NCBI RefSeq assembly: GCF_000308755.1
Contig: NZ_BAGF01000050.1
Location: 1-64,000, forward strand
DNA from: Nocardia pneumoniae NBRC 100136
GTDB taxonomy: Bacteria > Actinomycetota > Actinomycetes > Mycobacteriales > Mycobacteriaceae
Reading direction: 5' to 3'
Length of the DNA stretch: 64,000 bases
Shown here: piece after piece, positions 51,704 to 60,809 of the stretch
Layout of the letters: every line of letters begins with the position of its first letter
Position numbering within the stretch: the stretch's first letter is position 1
Position numbers and translations under genes: made by a program
Notes under the pieces: generated by a model
What the model saw: the letters and a program-made list of their open reading frames with translations, nothing else
What the model was told of the DNA's origin: nothing
Databases searched by the model: none

Positions 51704-52528
51704 TCATTTCTGCAGGAACGCGAACGCGTCCTGGAGCGCGTGCACTCTGGCACGCAGTGCCGGGACGGTGGGCCCGTCGCGCAGCACCTCGCGGGAGACA
51801 TTCGGGACGACGGCTCCCAGCATCGTCTCGGGGACCAGGTCACGAATCGTTTCCGGGCCGCCGCCCTGGGCCCCGACACCGGGCATGAGGATCGGGCCGT
51901 TGAGCGCGGACAGATCCGGCGCCTCGGTCAGCGTGGCGCCGACCACCACGCCCACCGACCCGAACTCGCTGCCCGCGTTACGGGCCGCGGCCTCGTCGAC
52001 CATCGTCTGCGCGACCGTACGCGCGTCCGCCGCGACCGCCCGCTGCACCTGCGCCCCTTCCGGGTTCGACGTGGCCGCCAGCACGAAGACGCCGCGCTGG
52101 TTGGCCTCGGCGAGAGTCAACGCCGGTGTCAGCGAGCCGAATCCGAGATACGGCGAGACCGTGACGGCGTCCGACCCGAGGGGACCGTCGGCCAGCCAGG
52201 TGCGGGCATAGGCGTCCATGGTCGAGCCGATATCGCCGCGTTTGGCGTCGGCGAGCACCAGGGTCCCCGAGGCACGCAGCACCTCGATGGTCCGCTCCAG
52301 CACGGCGATCCCACCGGAACCGTAGGCCTCGAAGAACGCGACCTGCGGCTTGATCAGCGCGACCAGGCCGTCGAAGGCCTCCACGCAGATCTCGGCGAAC
52401 TGCTCGAGGCCGTCGACATCATCGGTGAGGCCCCAGGACCGCAGCAGTTCCGGATGCGGGTCGATGCCGACGCACACGGGGCCGAACCGGCGCATCGCGT
52501 GCCGCAGGCGGCCGCCGAAGGTCTTCAT
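51704..52528 (-). CDS. pyrF: Orotidine 5'-phosphate decarboxylase
   Basis: 274 residues from the ATG at 52528 (MKTFGGRLRHAMRRFGPVCV), the length I recall for mycobacterial PyrF. It decarboxylates OMP to UMP (EC 4.1.1.23). It is the PyrF2 type, with VCVGIDPHPELLRSWG, IKPQVAFFEAYG and the catalytic Lys in LVLADAKRGDIGST. A GTG at 52558 that overlaps the carB stop by 8 bp is an alternative start. It is the last gene of the pyr operon. Confidence 0.96.
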   Translation of the reverse strand: MKTFGGRLRHAMRRFGPVCVGIDPHPELLRSWGLTDDVDGLEQFAEICVEAFDGLVALIKPQVAFFEAYGSGGIAVLERTIEVLRASGTLVLADAKRGDIGSTMDAYARTWLADGPLGSDAVTVSPYLGFGSLTPALTLAEANQRGVFVLAATSNPEGAQVQRAVAADARTVAQTMVDEAAARNAGSEFGSVGVVVGATLTEAPDLSALNGPILMPGVGAQGGGPETIRDLVPETMLGAVVPNVSREVLRDGPTVPALRARVHALQDAFAFLQK

Positions 52529-52550
52529 GTCGCCCGATCCGTCCAGCGAC

Positions 52551-55500
52551 TCAGCCACGCAGCACCGAGTGCAGTTCCTGCAGGGAGCGCACGCCGATCC
52601 CGCCGTTGATGCTGGCTTCGATGCCCTGCACGGCGGCCGCCGCGCCCTGCACGGTGGTGATGCACGGGATGTTCACCCCGACCGCCGCGCTGCGGATCTC
52701 GTAGCCGTCCACGCGGGGACCGGAGTTGCCGTACGGGGTGTTGAACACCATGTCGATCTCGCCGTCGCGGATCTGCTCCACGATGGTCGGCTCGTCGGCC
52801 GGGCCCTCTTCGGAGTGCTTGCGCACCCGCTCGCACGGAATGCCATTGCGCCGCAGCATTTCCGCCGTTCCCTCGGTGGCGAGGATGCGGAAGCCGAGGT
52901 CGTTGAGGCGCTTCACCGGGAAGACCATCGCGCGCTTGTCCCGGTTGGCGATAGAGACGAACACGGTGCCCTCGGTGGGCAGCGAGCCGTAGGCGGCGGT
53001 CTGGCTCTTGGCGAAGGCGGTGCCGAAATCGGCATCGATACCCATCACCTCGCCGGTGGACTTCATCTCCGGCGAGAGCAGCGAATCCACCCCGCTGCCG
53101 TCGGCGCGCCGGAACCGGTGGAACGGCAGCACGGCCTCCTTGACCGCGACCGGCGCGTCCAGCGCGACGTGGCCGCCGTCGCCCTCGCTCGGCAGTATGC
53201 CCTCCTTGCGCAGCTCGGCGATGGTGGCGCCGAGCATGATCCGCGCAGCGGCCTTGGCCAGCGGCACCGCGGTCGCCTTGGACACGAACGGAACCGTCCG
53301 GCTGGCCCGCGGATTGGCCTCCAGCACGTACAGCACGTCGTCCTTGAGCGCGTACTGCACGTTCAGCAGGCCCTTGACGCCGATGCCTTTGGCCAGCGCG
53401 ACGGTGGAGCGGCGCACCGCCTCGATGTCGCTGCGGCCCAGCGTGATCGGGGGCAGGGCGCAGGCCGAGTCGCCCGAGTGGATGCCCGCCTCCTCGATGT
53501 GCTCCATCACACCGCCGAGGTAGACCTCCTCGCCGTCGCACAGCGCGTCGACGTCGATCTCGATCGCGTCCTCCAGGAACCGGTCCACCAGCACCGGATG
53601 CTCCGGGCTGAGCTCGGTGGCGCGCGAGATGTAGCCCTCCAGGGACTTCTCGTCGTAGACGATCTCCATGCCGCGCCCGCCGAGCACGTAGGACGGGCGC
53701 ACCAGCACCGGGTAGCCGATGTCCGCGGCGATCTTCTTGGCCTGGGCGAACGTGGTCGCCGTGCCGTACTTCGGCGCGGGCAGCCCGGCCGCGACCAGCA
53801 CGTCGCCGAACTCGCCGCGGTCCTCGGCCAGGTCGATGGCGGCCGCGCTGGTGCCGACCACCGGCACGCCCGCCTCGGTGAGCCGCTGCGCGAGACCGAG
53901 CGGGGTCTGCCCGCCCAGCTGCACGATGACGCCCGCGACGGTGCCGGACTCGCGTTCGGCGTGGTAGACCTCGAGCACGTCCTCGAAGGTCAGCGGCTCG
54001 AAGTAGAGGCGGTCGGCGGTGTCGTAGTCGGTCGAGACGGTCTCGGGGTTGCAGTTGACCATCACCGTCTCGTACCCGGCCTGCGACAGCGTCTGCGCCG
54101 CGTGCACGCACGAGTAGTCGAACTCGATGCCCTGGCCGATCCGGTTCGGACCGGACCCGAGGATGATCACCTTCTCGCGTTCGCGCTGCGGCGCCACTTC
54201 GGATTCGGCGGCGGGGTCGAGTTCGTAGGCCGAGTAGTGGTAGGGCGTCTTGGCCTCGAACTCGGCGGCGCAGGTGTCGACGGTCTTGAAGACCGGCCGG
54301 ATGCCCAGCCGGTGCCGCAGCGCGCGCACACCGCTCTCCCCGGCCAGCTCCGGACGCAGCGCGGCCAGCTGCCGATCGGACAGTCCGTAGTGCTTGGCCC
54401 GGCGCAGCAGCGGCTCGTCCAGCACGGGAGCGTCGAGAATCTCCTGGCGCAGCTCGACCAGACCGGCGACTTCCGCGACGAACCACGGGTCGATGCCGGA
54501 GGCGGCGGCGACGTCCTCGATGCTCGCGCCCAGGCGCAGCGCCCGCTCGACCTGGTAGATCCGGCCCTCGGTCGGGGTGCGCAGGTCCTCCAGGATCGCC
54601 TCGACGTCGGTCCACTCGCCGTCGTCCTGGGTCCAGAAACCGGCGGCCTTGGTCTCCAGCGAACGCAGCACCTTGCCCAGCGCCTCGGCGAAATTGCGGC
54701 CGAGCGACATCGCCTCGCCCACCGACTTCATGGTGGTGGTCAGCGTGCCGTCCGCGCCGGGGAACTTCTCGAACGCGAACCGCGGCGCCTTCACGACGAC
54801 GTAGTCCAGGGTCGGCTCGAAGCAAGCCGGGGTTTCCTTGGTGATGTCGTTGACGATCTCGTCGAGCGTGTAGCCGATGGCGAGCTTGGCGGCGATCTTC
54901 GCGATCGGGAAGCCGGTCGCCTTGGACGCCAGCGCGGACGAACGCGAGACGCGCGGGTTCATCTCGATGACGATCAGGCGGCCGTCACGCGGGTTCACCG
55001 CGAACTGGATGTTGCAGCCGCCGGTGTCGACGCCGACCTCGCGCAGGATGGCGATGCCGAGGTCGCGCAGCTTCTGGTATTCGCGGTCGGTGAGCGTCAT
55101 GGCCGGGGCGACGGTGACCGAGTCGCCGGTGTGCACGCCCATCGGGTCGACGTTCTCGATCGAGCACACCACCACGACGTTGTCGCGGCCGTCGCGCATC
55201 AGCTCGAGCTCGTATTCCTTCCAGCCGAGGATGGACTCCTCGATGAGAACGTTCGCCGTGGGCGAGGCGGCCAGGCCGCCGCCCGCGATGCGGTCGAGGT
55301 CCTCGTGGTTGTAGGCCATGCCGGAGCCGAGACCGCCCATGGTGAACGACGGGCGCACCACCACCGGGAAGCCGAGTTCGGCGACCGTCTCGCGGACCTC
55401 CTCCATCGTGAAGCAGACGCGCGAGCGCGCACTCTCCCCGCCCACCTTGGCCACGATGTCCTTGAACTTCTGCCGGTCCTCGCCGCGCTGGATGGCGTCG

Positions 55501-55859
55501 AAGTCGGCGCCGATCAGCTCCACGCCGTACTTCTCCAGCACGCCCCGCTCATGCAGCGCGACCGCGGTGTTCAGCGCGGTCTGCCCGCCGAGGGTGGCCA
55601 GGATGGCGTCGGGACGCTCCTTGGCGATCACCTTCTCCACGAACTCCGGCGTGATCGGCTCGACGTAGGTCGAGTCGGCGAACTCCGGGTCGGTCATGAT
55701 CGTCGCCGGGTTCGAGTTGACCAGCGACACGCGCAGGCCCTCGGCCCGCAGCACCCGGCACGCCTGGGTGCCGGAGTAGTCGAATTCGCACGCCTGGCCG
55801 ATGACGATCGGACCAGAACCGATCACCAGGATGTGCTCGAGATCCTCGCGGCGAGGCAT
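52551..55859 (-). CDS. carB: Carbamoyl-phosphate synthase large subunit
   Basis: 1102 residues. It has the two ATP-grasp halves: carboxyphosphate domain from HILVIGSGPIVIGQACEFDY, and carbamate domain from VIILGSGPNRIGQGIEFDYS, plus the C-terminal allosteric MGS-type domain (GTVFVSIANRDKR). It makes carbamoyl phosphate with CarA for both pyrimidines and arginine. The ATG at 55859 overlaps the carA stop by one base. No truncation or missing motif noted. Confidence 0.97.
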   Translation of the reverse strand: MPRREDLEHILVIGSGPIVIGQACEFDYSGTQACRVLRAEGLRVSLVNSNPATIMTDPEFADSTYVEPITPEFVEKVIAKERPDAILATLGGQTALNTAVALHERGVLEKYGVELIGADFDAIQRGEDRQKFKDIVAKVGGESARSRVCFTMEEVRETVAELGFPVVVRPSFTMGGLGSGMAYNHEDLDRIAGGGLAASPTANVLIEESILGWKEYELELMRDGRDNVVVVCSIENVDPMGVHTGDSVTVAPAMTLTDREYQKLRDLGIAILREVGVDTGGCNIQFAVNPRDGRLIVIEMNPRVSRSSALASKATGFPIAKIAAKLAIGYTLDEIVNDITKETPACFEPTLDYVVVKAPRFAFEKFPGADGTLTTTMKSVGEAMSLGRNFAEALGKVLRSLETKAAGFWTQDDGEWTDVEAILEDLRTPTEGRIYQVERALRLGASIEDVAAASGIDPWFVAEVAGLVELRQEILDAPVLDEPLLRRAKHYGLSDRQLAALRPELAGESGVRALRHRLGIRPVFKTVDTCAAEFEAKTPYHYSAYELDPAAESEVAPQREREKVIILGSGPNRIGQGIEFDYSCVHAAQTLSQAGYETVMVNCNPETVSTDYDTADRLYFEPLTFEDVLEVYHAERESGTVAGVIVQLGGQTPLGLAQRLTEAGVPVVGTSAAAIDLAEDRGEFGDVLVAAGLPAPKYGTATTFAQAKKIAADIGYPVLVRPSYVLGGRGMEIVYDEKSLEGYISRATELSPEHPVLVDRFLEDAIEIDVDALCDGEEVYLGGVMEHIEEAGIHSGDSACALPPITLGRSDIEAVRRSTVALAKGIGVKGLLNVQYALKDDVLYVLEANPRASRTVPFVSKATAVPLAKAAARIMLGATIAELRKEGILPSEGDGGHVALDAPVAVKEAVLPFHRFRRADGSGVDSLLSPEMKSTGEVMGIDADFGTAFAKSQTAAYGSLPTEGTVFVSIANRDKRAMVFPVKRLNDLGFRILATEGTAEMLRRNGIPCERVRKHSEEGPADEPTIVEQIRDGEIDMVFNTPYGNSGPRVDGYEIRSAAVGVNIPCITTVQGAAAAVQGIEASINGGIGVRSLQELHSVLRG

Positions 55860-56971
55860 CAGGCTCCTTCCATGAGACCGGCGAAACGGTCGAACAGATA
55901 TGCGGCGTCGTGGGGCCCGGCGGCGGCCTCCGGGTGGTACTGCACGGAGAAGGCGCGGCCGTCGACCAGCCGGACGCCCTCGACCGTGCCGTCGTTGGCG
56001 CAGACGTGACTCACTTCGGCCGTGCCGAAGGGGGTGTCGAACCGCTCGCCCCGCTCGCCCTCCAGCGCGAACCCATGGTTCTGCGCGGTGATCGAGATCC
56101 GGCCGGTCTCGTGCTCGACCACGGGGATGTTGATCCCGCGGTGCCCGAACTTCATCTTGTAGGTGTCCCGGCCGAGCGCGCGGCCGAGGATCTGGTTGCC
56201 GAAGCAGATGCCGAACAGCGGCAGGCCCTTGCCGAGCACGCCGCGGGTCAGCTCGACCGCCGCGTCGGCGGTGGCCGGGTCGCCGGGGCCGTTGGACAGG
56301 AAGACCCCGTCGGGCTTCAGTTCGAGGATCTGCTCCAGCGTCGTCGACGACGACACCACGTGCACCCGCATGCCGCGCTGAGCGAACATGCGCGGGGTGT
56401 TGGTCTTGATGCCGAGGTCGACCGCGACGACCGTGCACCGGTGCTCGCCGCCCGGCTCGATCGTGTAGAGCGCGTCGGTGCTCACCTCGCCAGCGAGGTC
56501 GGCGCCAAGCATGGACGGCTGGCCGTTCACCCGGCTCACCAGCTCGTCGACGTCGGCGAGCGCGTCACCGGAGAAGATGCCCGCCTTCATCGAGCCGCGG
56601 GTGCGCAGGTGGCGCACCAGCGCGCGGGTGTCGATACCCGCGATGCCGACGATCCGCTGGCGTTCGAGCTCGTCGGGCAGGGTCGTCGTCGCACGCCAGT
56701 TGGACGCCCGCCGCGCGGGGTCGCGCACCGCGTACCCGGCGACCCAGATCTTGGCGGACTCGTCGTCCTCGTCGTTCCAGCCGGTGTTGCCGATCTGCGG
56801 CGCGGCGGCCACCACGATCTGGCGGTGGTAGGACGGGTCGGTGAGGGTCTCCTGGTACCCGGTCATCGCGGTGCAGAACACCGCCTCACCGAGCGTCTGG
56901 CCCACGGCGCCGTAGGCCTGGCCGCGGAACACCCGGCCGTCCTCCAGCACGAGTGCTGCTTCTGGTGTCAT
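55859..56971 (-). CDS. carA: Carbamoyl-phosphate synthase small subunit
   Basis: 370 residues. It is the glutaminase that feeds ammonia to CarB. The N-terminal CPSase_sm domain has GQTLGEAVFCTAMTGYQETL, and the class I amidotransferase has FLSNGPGDP, the nucleophile Cys in GICFGNQILGRALG and the His-Glu pair in SVQYHPEAAAGPHD. The ATG overlaps the stop of the preceding PH-like gene by 4 bp. Confidence 0.97.
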   Translation of the reverse strand: MTPEAALVLEDGRVFRGQAYGAVGQTLGEAVFCTAMTGYQETLTDPSYHRQIVVAAAPQIGNTGWNDEDDESAKIWVAGYAVRDPARRASNWRATTTLPDELERQRIVGIAGIDTRALVRHLRTRGSMKAGIFSGDALADVDELVSRVNGQPSMLGADLAGEVSTDALYTIEPGGEHRCTVVAVDLGIKTNTPRMFAQRGMRVHVVSSSTTLEQILELKPDGVFLSNGPGDPATADAAVELTRGVLGKGLPLFGICFGNQILGRALGRDTYKMKFGHRGINIPVVEHETGRISITAQNHGFALEGERGERFDTPFGTAEVSHVCANDGTVEGVRLVDGRAFSVQYHPEAAAGPHDAAYLFDRFAGLMEGA

Positions 56972-57489
56972 CCCTCGTCATCTCCCGTCATCGTGCCGCT
57001 CTGATCCGCCGTCGAAAGCTGCCGCCACGCCGGGTAGACCGACTTGTCGTCGCCGCGGAAACCGGTATCGATCTCGGTTCCGGTCGGCAGCTTCCAGCGA
57101 ATGACCAGCACACCATCTTCCGTCATCACTTTGCCCGCGTGGCCGCGTTCGGTGCGCACCGCGGTGATGGATTCCTGGGGAATCCAGATCACCGTCGCGC
57201 CGTCGCGTTCGAGCAGAATCCCCCGTTCGAACCGGGTCAGTTCCGCCGTGGCCCGGAATCCCAGGTCACCCACCGTGATCCGGTCCTGCCAGCTGGGTGC
57301 GATGGTGCTGCCCAGATAGAGGCCGGTGGTCGGTTCCAGGACCTGCGCACCGAGTTCGGCGGGCAGGGCGGGCAGGGCGCCGATGCGCTCGGCCTGCCGT
57401 GCCGCACGGTTGCGCCAGCCTCGGTACATCAGCCACAGGCACAGCGCGAACAGGACGAGCAGCCCGAGCACCCAGAGCGTTCTTTCCAC
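56968..57489 (-). CDS. PH-like membrane protein of the pyr operon (Rv1382-type)
   Basis: 173 residues from a GTG at 57489. One N-terminal membrane helix (LWVLGLLVLFALCLWLMYRG) is followed by a polar linker and a PH-like beta domain (YLGSTIAPSWQDRITVGDLG, IWIPQESITAVRTE, VLVIRWKLPTGTEIDTGF). The same gene sits between pyrC and carA in mycobacteria. Function is unknown; its conserved place suggests a link to pyrimidine synthesis or simply a stable operon. It overlaps carA by 4 bp. Confidence 0.85.
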   Translation of the reverse strand: MERTLWVLGLLVLFALCLWLMYRGWRNRAARQAERIGALPALPAELGAQVLEPTTGLYLGSTIAPSWQDRITVGDLGFRATAELTRFERGILLERDGATVIWIPQESITAVRTERGHAGKVMTEDGVLVIRWKLPTGTEIDTGFRGDDKSVYPAWRQLSTADQSGTMTGDDEG

Positions 57490-57605
57490 TACGGACCTCC
57501 TGTGTCGGACTGGCGGAGTTCCCGCAGTCCTGCGTCATTGCGCGCCGAAGCGACCTCCGGGCTCGCCGTTCGCGCCGGGGTGCTCGATCCGCGGGTCCGG
57601 CTCAT

Positions 57606-58928
57606 CTACGCCTCCGCATGGCCGCGCACCGCCTTGCCGTCGCGGGCGGTGACCCGGCCGCGCAGCAGAGTGGCCGTCACCCGGGCCGGGAGGGTCATCG
57701 CCTCGAACGGCGTGTTGTGCGAGATGCTGGCCAGCTCGCTGCCGCGCACCGTCCAGCTCGCGGTCGGGTCGACCAGCGTCAAGTTGGCCGGTTCCCCGAC
57801 CTCGAGCGGCCTGCCCTGGTCGTCCAAGCCGACGATCTCGGCCGGACGCTCGCTCATCACGCGCGCGACTCCGCGCCAGTCCAGCAGGCCCGGCTGCACC
57901 ATGGTCCGCACGATGATCGACAGCGCGGTCTCCAGGCCGAGCATGCCGGGCCGGGCCGCGGCGAACTCGCAGCACTTGTCCTGCTCCGCGTGCGGGGCAT
58001 GGTCGGTGGCGACGCAGTCGATGACCCCGTCGGCCAGCGCCTGCCGCAGCGCGGCGGCGTCGGAGGCTTCACGCAGCGGCGGGTTGACCTTGTTGACCGC
58101 GTCGTAGGTCTCCAACCGGGAGTCGTCGAGCAGCAGGTGGTGCGGGGTGACCTCGGCGGTGATCGAGATGCCCTGGGACTTCGCCCATTTCACCAGCTCC
58201 ACGGTGCCCGCGGTGGAGGCGTGGCAGATGTGCACCCTGGCGCCGGCGTCGCGGGCCAGCAGGGCGTCCCGGGCGACGATGGACTCCTCGGCCGCCCGCG
58301 GCCAGCCCGCCAAGCCGAGCCGGGCCGCGGTCGCGCCCTCGTGCGCGACCGCGCCCTTGGTCAGCCTCGGTTCCTCGGCGTGCTGCGCGATCAGCACGCC
58401 CAGCGAGTTCGCGTACTCCAAGGCGCGGCGCATGATCAGCGGGTCGTAGACGCAGTGGCCGTCGTCGGAGAACATGCGCACCGCCGCGACGCCCGCGGCC
58501 ATGGTGCCCATCTCGGCGAGCTGCTTGCCTTCCAGCCCGACCGTGACCGCGCCGACCGGGTACACGTCGACCAGGCCGACCTCCCGGCCGCGGCGCCACA
58601 CGTGGTCGGTGACTACTACCGAGTCGGCGACCGGGTTCGTGTTGGCCATCGCGAACACCGCGGTGTAACCGCCGAGCGCGGCGGCGGCGGAACCGGACTC
58701 GATGGTCTCGGTGTCCTCGCGCCCCGGCTCGCGCAGGTGGGTGTGCAGGTCGACGAAGCCGGGCAGCAGGATCTGACCCTGCGCGTCGATGATCTCGGCC
58801 CCGACCACGCCGAGATCGGTGCCGATCTCGCGGATCTCGCCGTCCGCGACGAGCACGTCGACCGGCTCGCCCGCGCCGTACCGCAGTACGCCCTTGATCA
58901 GGACGGTGGAGTTCTCCGAGCCACTCAT
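57606..58928 (-). CDS. pyrC: Dihydroorotase
   Basis: 440 residues from the ATG at 58928; GGAGGCAGTGGC is just upstream and the ATGA overlaps the pyrB stop. It cyclises carbamoyl aspartate to dihydroorotate (EC 3.5.2.3). It is a type I (class I) amidohydrolase: zinc His pair in VDLHTHLREPG, HICHAST, and the catalytic Asp in ATDHAPH. Zinc-bridging Asp/Lys positions appear in MFSDDGHCVYD. Its stop is 117 bp before the PH-like gene, the only sizeable gap inside the operon. Confidence 0.96.
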   Translation of the reverse strand: MSGSENSTVLIKGVLRYGAGEPVDVLVADGEIREIGTDLGVVGAEIIDAQGQILLPGFVDLHTHLREPGREDTETIESGSAAAALGGYTAVFAMANTNPVADSVVVTDHVWRRGREVGLVDVYPVGAVTVGLEGKQLAEMGTMAAGVAAVRMFSDDGHCVYDPLIMRRALEYANSLGVLIAQHAEEPRLTKGAVAHEGATAARLGLAGWPRAAEESIVARDALLARDAGARVHICHASTAGTVELVKWAKSQGISITAEVTPHHLLLDDSRLETYDAVNKVNPPLREASDAAALRQALADGVIDCVATDHAPHAEQDKCCEFAAARPGMLGLETALSIIVRTMVQPGLLDWRGVARVMSERPAEIVGLDDQGRPLEVGEPANLTLVDPTASWTVRGSELASISHNTPFEAMTLPARVTATLLRGRVTARDGKAVRGHAEA

Positions 58929-59884
58929 GCCACTGCCTCCTGTGTTCCGACGAGCAGGCGGAACAGGACGGCCATGCGCATGTGCACACCGTTGGTGACC
59001 TGTTGCAGCACTGCGGCTTTCGGGGAGTCCGCGACCGAGGACGCGATCTCCATGCCGCGCAGCATCGGGCCGGGGTGCAGCACGACGGCGTGGTCGTCCA
59101 GCAGGGCCAGCCTGCGCTCGGACAGTCCGTAGGTGATCGAGTATTCGCGGGCCGACGGGAAGAACCCGCCGTTCATCCGCTCGGCTTGCACGCGCAGCAT
59201 CAGCACCGCGTCGGCGCCGATCAACTCGGCGTCCAAGTGGTGCGAGACGCGGGCGGGCCAGGTCTCGACGCCGACCGGCAGCAGCGTGCGCGGGGCGACC
59301 AGCACCACCTCCGCGCCGAGGGTGGCCAGCAGGAAGACGTTGGACCGGGCGACCCGGCTGTGCAGGATGTCGCCGACGATGACCACCCGCTTGCCCTCGA
59401 TGTCGCCGAGTCGCTGCCGCAGGGTCAGCGCGTCCAGCAGCGCCTGGGTCGGGTGTTCGTGCGTACCGTCGCCCGCGTTCACGACGGCCGGGCCGGAGGC
59501 GCGTCCCGCCGAGACCGCCCACTCGTCCATCCACCGGGCGATCTGGTGCGCGGCGCCGGAGGCCGGGTGCCGCACGATCAGCGCGTCCGCGCCCGCGGCA
59601 TGCAAGGTCAGCGCGGTGTCGCGCAGCGACTCGCCTTTGGCGACCGAGGAACTGCTCGCGCTGACGTTGATCACGTCCGCGCTCATCCATTTGCCCGCGA
59701 CCTCGAAGGACACCCGGGTGCGGGTGGAGTTCTCGTAGAAGACCGTCATCACGGTGCGGCCGCGCAGTGTGGGCAGCTTGTGCACCTCGCGGCCGAGCAG
59801 GGCCTGTTCGAACCGTTCGGCCTCGTCGAGCAGTTCGGTCGCGGTGGCGCGATCCAGCGCGGCGACCGACAGCAGATGCCTCAC
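58925..59884 (-). CDS. pyrB: Aspartate carbamoyltransferase catalytic subunit
   Basis: 319 residues from a GTG at 59884 that overlaps the pyrR stop (GTGA). It joins carbamoyl phosphate and aspartate (EC 2.1.3.2). The carbamoyl-phosphate loop FYENSTRTRVSFE, HPTQALLDALTLRQRLG and HPGPMLRGMEI are present. No pyrI regulatory subunit is nearby, as usual in actinomycetes. Confidence 0.97.
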   Translation of the reverse strand: MRHLLSVAALDRATATELLDEAERFEQALLGREVHKLPTLRGRTVMTVFYENSTRTRVSFEVAGKWMSADVINVSASSSSVAKGESLRDTALTLHAAGADALIVRHPASGAAHQIARWMDEWAVSAGRASGPAVVNAGDGTHEHPTQALLDALTLRQRLGDIEGKRVVIVGDILHSRVARSNVFLLATLGAEVVLVAPRTLLPVGVETWPARVSHHLDAELIGADAVLMLRVQAERMNGGFFPSAREYSITYGLSERRLALLDDHAVVLHPGPMLRGMEIASSVADSPKAAVLQQVTNGVHMRMAVLFRLLVGTQEAVA

Positions 59885-60528
59885 GCGCCCGCCTCCTGTT
59901 CCGAGCCGTGGCGCAGGTAGACGCCGTCGCGGCCGTCGTGCTCGGTGAGCAGCACCGAGATGTCCTCGGACCGGTTGGTCGGCACGTTCTTGCCGACGTA
60001 GTCGGCGCGGATCGGCAGTTCCCGATGACCGCGGTCGACGAGCACCGCCAACTGCACGGCGCGCGGCCGGCCCAGATCGCGCAGGCCGTCGAGCGCGGAA
60101 CGCACGGTGCGGCCGGAGAACAGGACGTCGTCGACCAGGACGACCAGCGCGTCCTCGATGCCGCCCTCGGGTACCGAGGTGCGCTCCAGCGGCCGGTGCG
60201 GGCGGCTGCGCAGGTCGTCGCGATAGAGGGTGATGTCCAGCGAGCCAAGCGCCGGGCGGACACCGGAGAATTCCTCGATCTTGTCGGTGAGCCGCGCGGC
60301 CAGCGTGGTGCCCCGGGTGGGAATGCCGATCAGCACGACGCGCGGCGCGTCCGGCTCGCCCGCGTCCAACGCGGTCTTCTCGATGATCTGATGTGCGATG
60401 CGCGCGATGGTCCGCCCGACATCCGAAGCCGACAACAGCTCTCGCCCCGCCGCCACCCCCTCGGGGGTATGTCGCTGCGATGTCTCGGCAGCGCCGGACT
60501 TGGCGGCCCGTTCTTCGGGCACGGCCAT
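59881..60528 (-). CDS. pyrR: Bifunctional pyr operon regulator / uracil phosphoribosyltransferase
   Basis: 215 residues with a 30-residue polar head. The PRPP-binding loop is LVVLVDDVLFSGRTVRSAL, and GIPTRGTTLAARL and LYRDDLRSRPHRP are the RNA/UMP-linked segments of PyrR. Family knowledge: with UMP bound it binds the pyr leader RNA. A PyrR binding-loop motif lies 16-29 nt before the ATG, next to GGAAGGAGG. It is the first gene of the operon pyrR-B-C-PH-carA-carB-pyrF. Confidence 0.96.
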   Translation of the reverse strand: MAVPEERAAKSGAAETSQRHTPEGVAAGRELLSASDVGRTIARIAHQIIEKTALDAGEPDAPRVVLIGIPTRGTTLAARLTDKIEEFSGVRPALGSLDITLYRDDLRSRPHRPLERTSVPEGGIEDALVVLVDDVLFSGRTVRSALDGLRDLGRPRAVQLAVLVDRGHRELPIRADYVGKNVPTNRSEDISVLLTEHDGRDGVYLRHGSEQEAGA

Positions 60529-60543
60529 GCCGACCTCCTTCCC

Positions 60544-60557
60544 CGCCTCACCGGACG
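60544..60557 (-). promoter_or_regulatory. PyrR binding-loop motif in the pyr leader
   Basis: The minus strand reads CGTCCGGTGAGGCG, close to the PyrR loop consensus UCC-R-G-N-GAGG. It lies just upstream of GGAAGGAGG (60533-60541). This position fits PyrR-dependent translational repression, as described for Mycobacterium smegmatis, rather than the terminator-based attenuation of Bacillus; no anti-terminator/terminator pair was seen. Confidence 0.65.
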
Positions 60558-60585
60558 GTCCGTTAAAGGATGTCTTACGGCAAGC

Positions 60586-60615
60586 AGACTAGCAGCGCCC
60601 CCAACCGCCGTTTCA
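60586..60615 (-). promoter_or_regulatory. Candidate promoter of the pyr operon
   Basis: TGAAAC (60610-60615) and TAGTCT (60586-60591) on the minus strand, 18 bp apart. Transcription would start near 60579 and give a leader of about 50 nt containing the PyrR loop. Confidence 0.5.
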
Positions 60616-60796
60616 CCAGCCGTATCCCGCTGTGAGCGGCGCCACGACCGGCACGCCCGCAAGCCACATCGGGTTCAGCCGCCAAATCGGTCTCGGCAAC
60701 CCGGGCCGATCCGGTTCAGCGTCCATGTCGCGCGCGAAACCCGCGGATGCGATCGACACTGACCGAAAACCGCTAGCACATACGTTCGATGAGCGG

Positions 60797-60802
60797 TACG
60801 CT
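60797..60802 (+). promoter_or_regulatory. Candidate -10 box of leaderless alkB-like gene
   Basis: TACGCT, 7 nt before the ATG at 60810. Confidence 0.4.
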
Positions 60803-60809
60803 CGGCACC

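Noticed and set aside
52350..56009. A 1219-codon open frame on the plus strand opposite carB and pyrF
   Set aside because: It is antisense to genes with clear motifs, its translation is His/Arg/Asp/Leu-rich without domains, and high GC makes such long antisense frames common.
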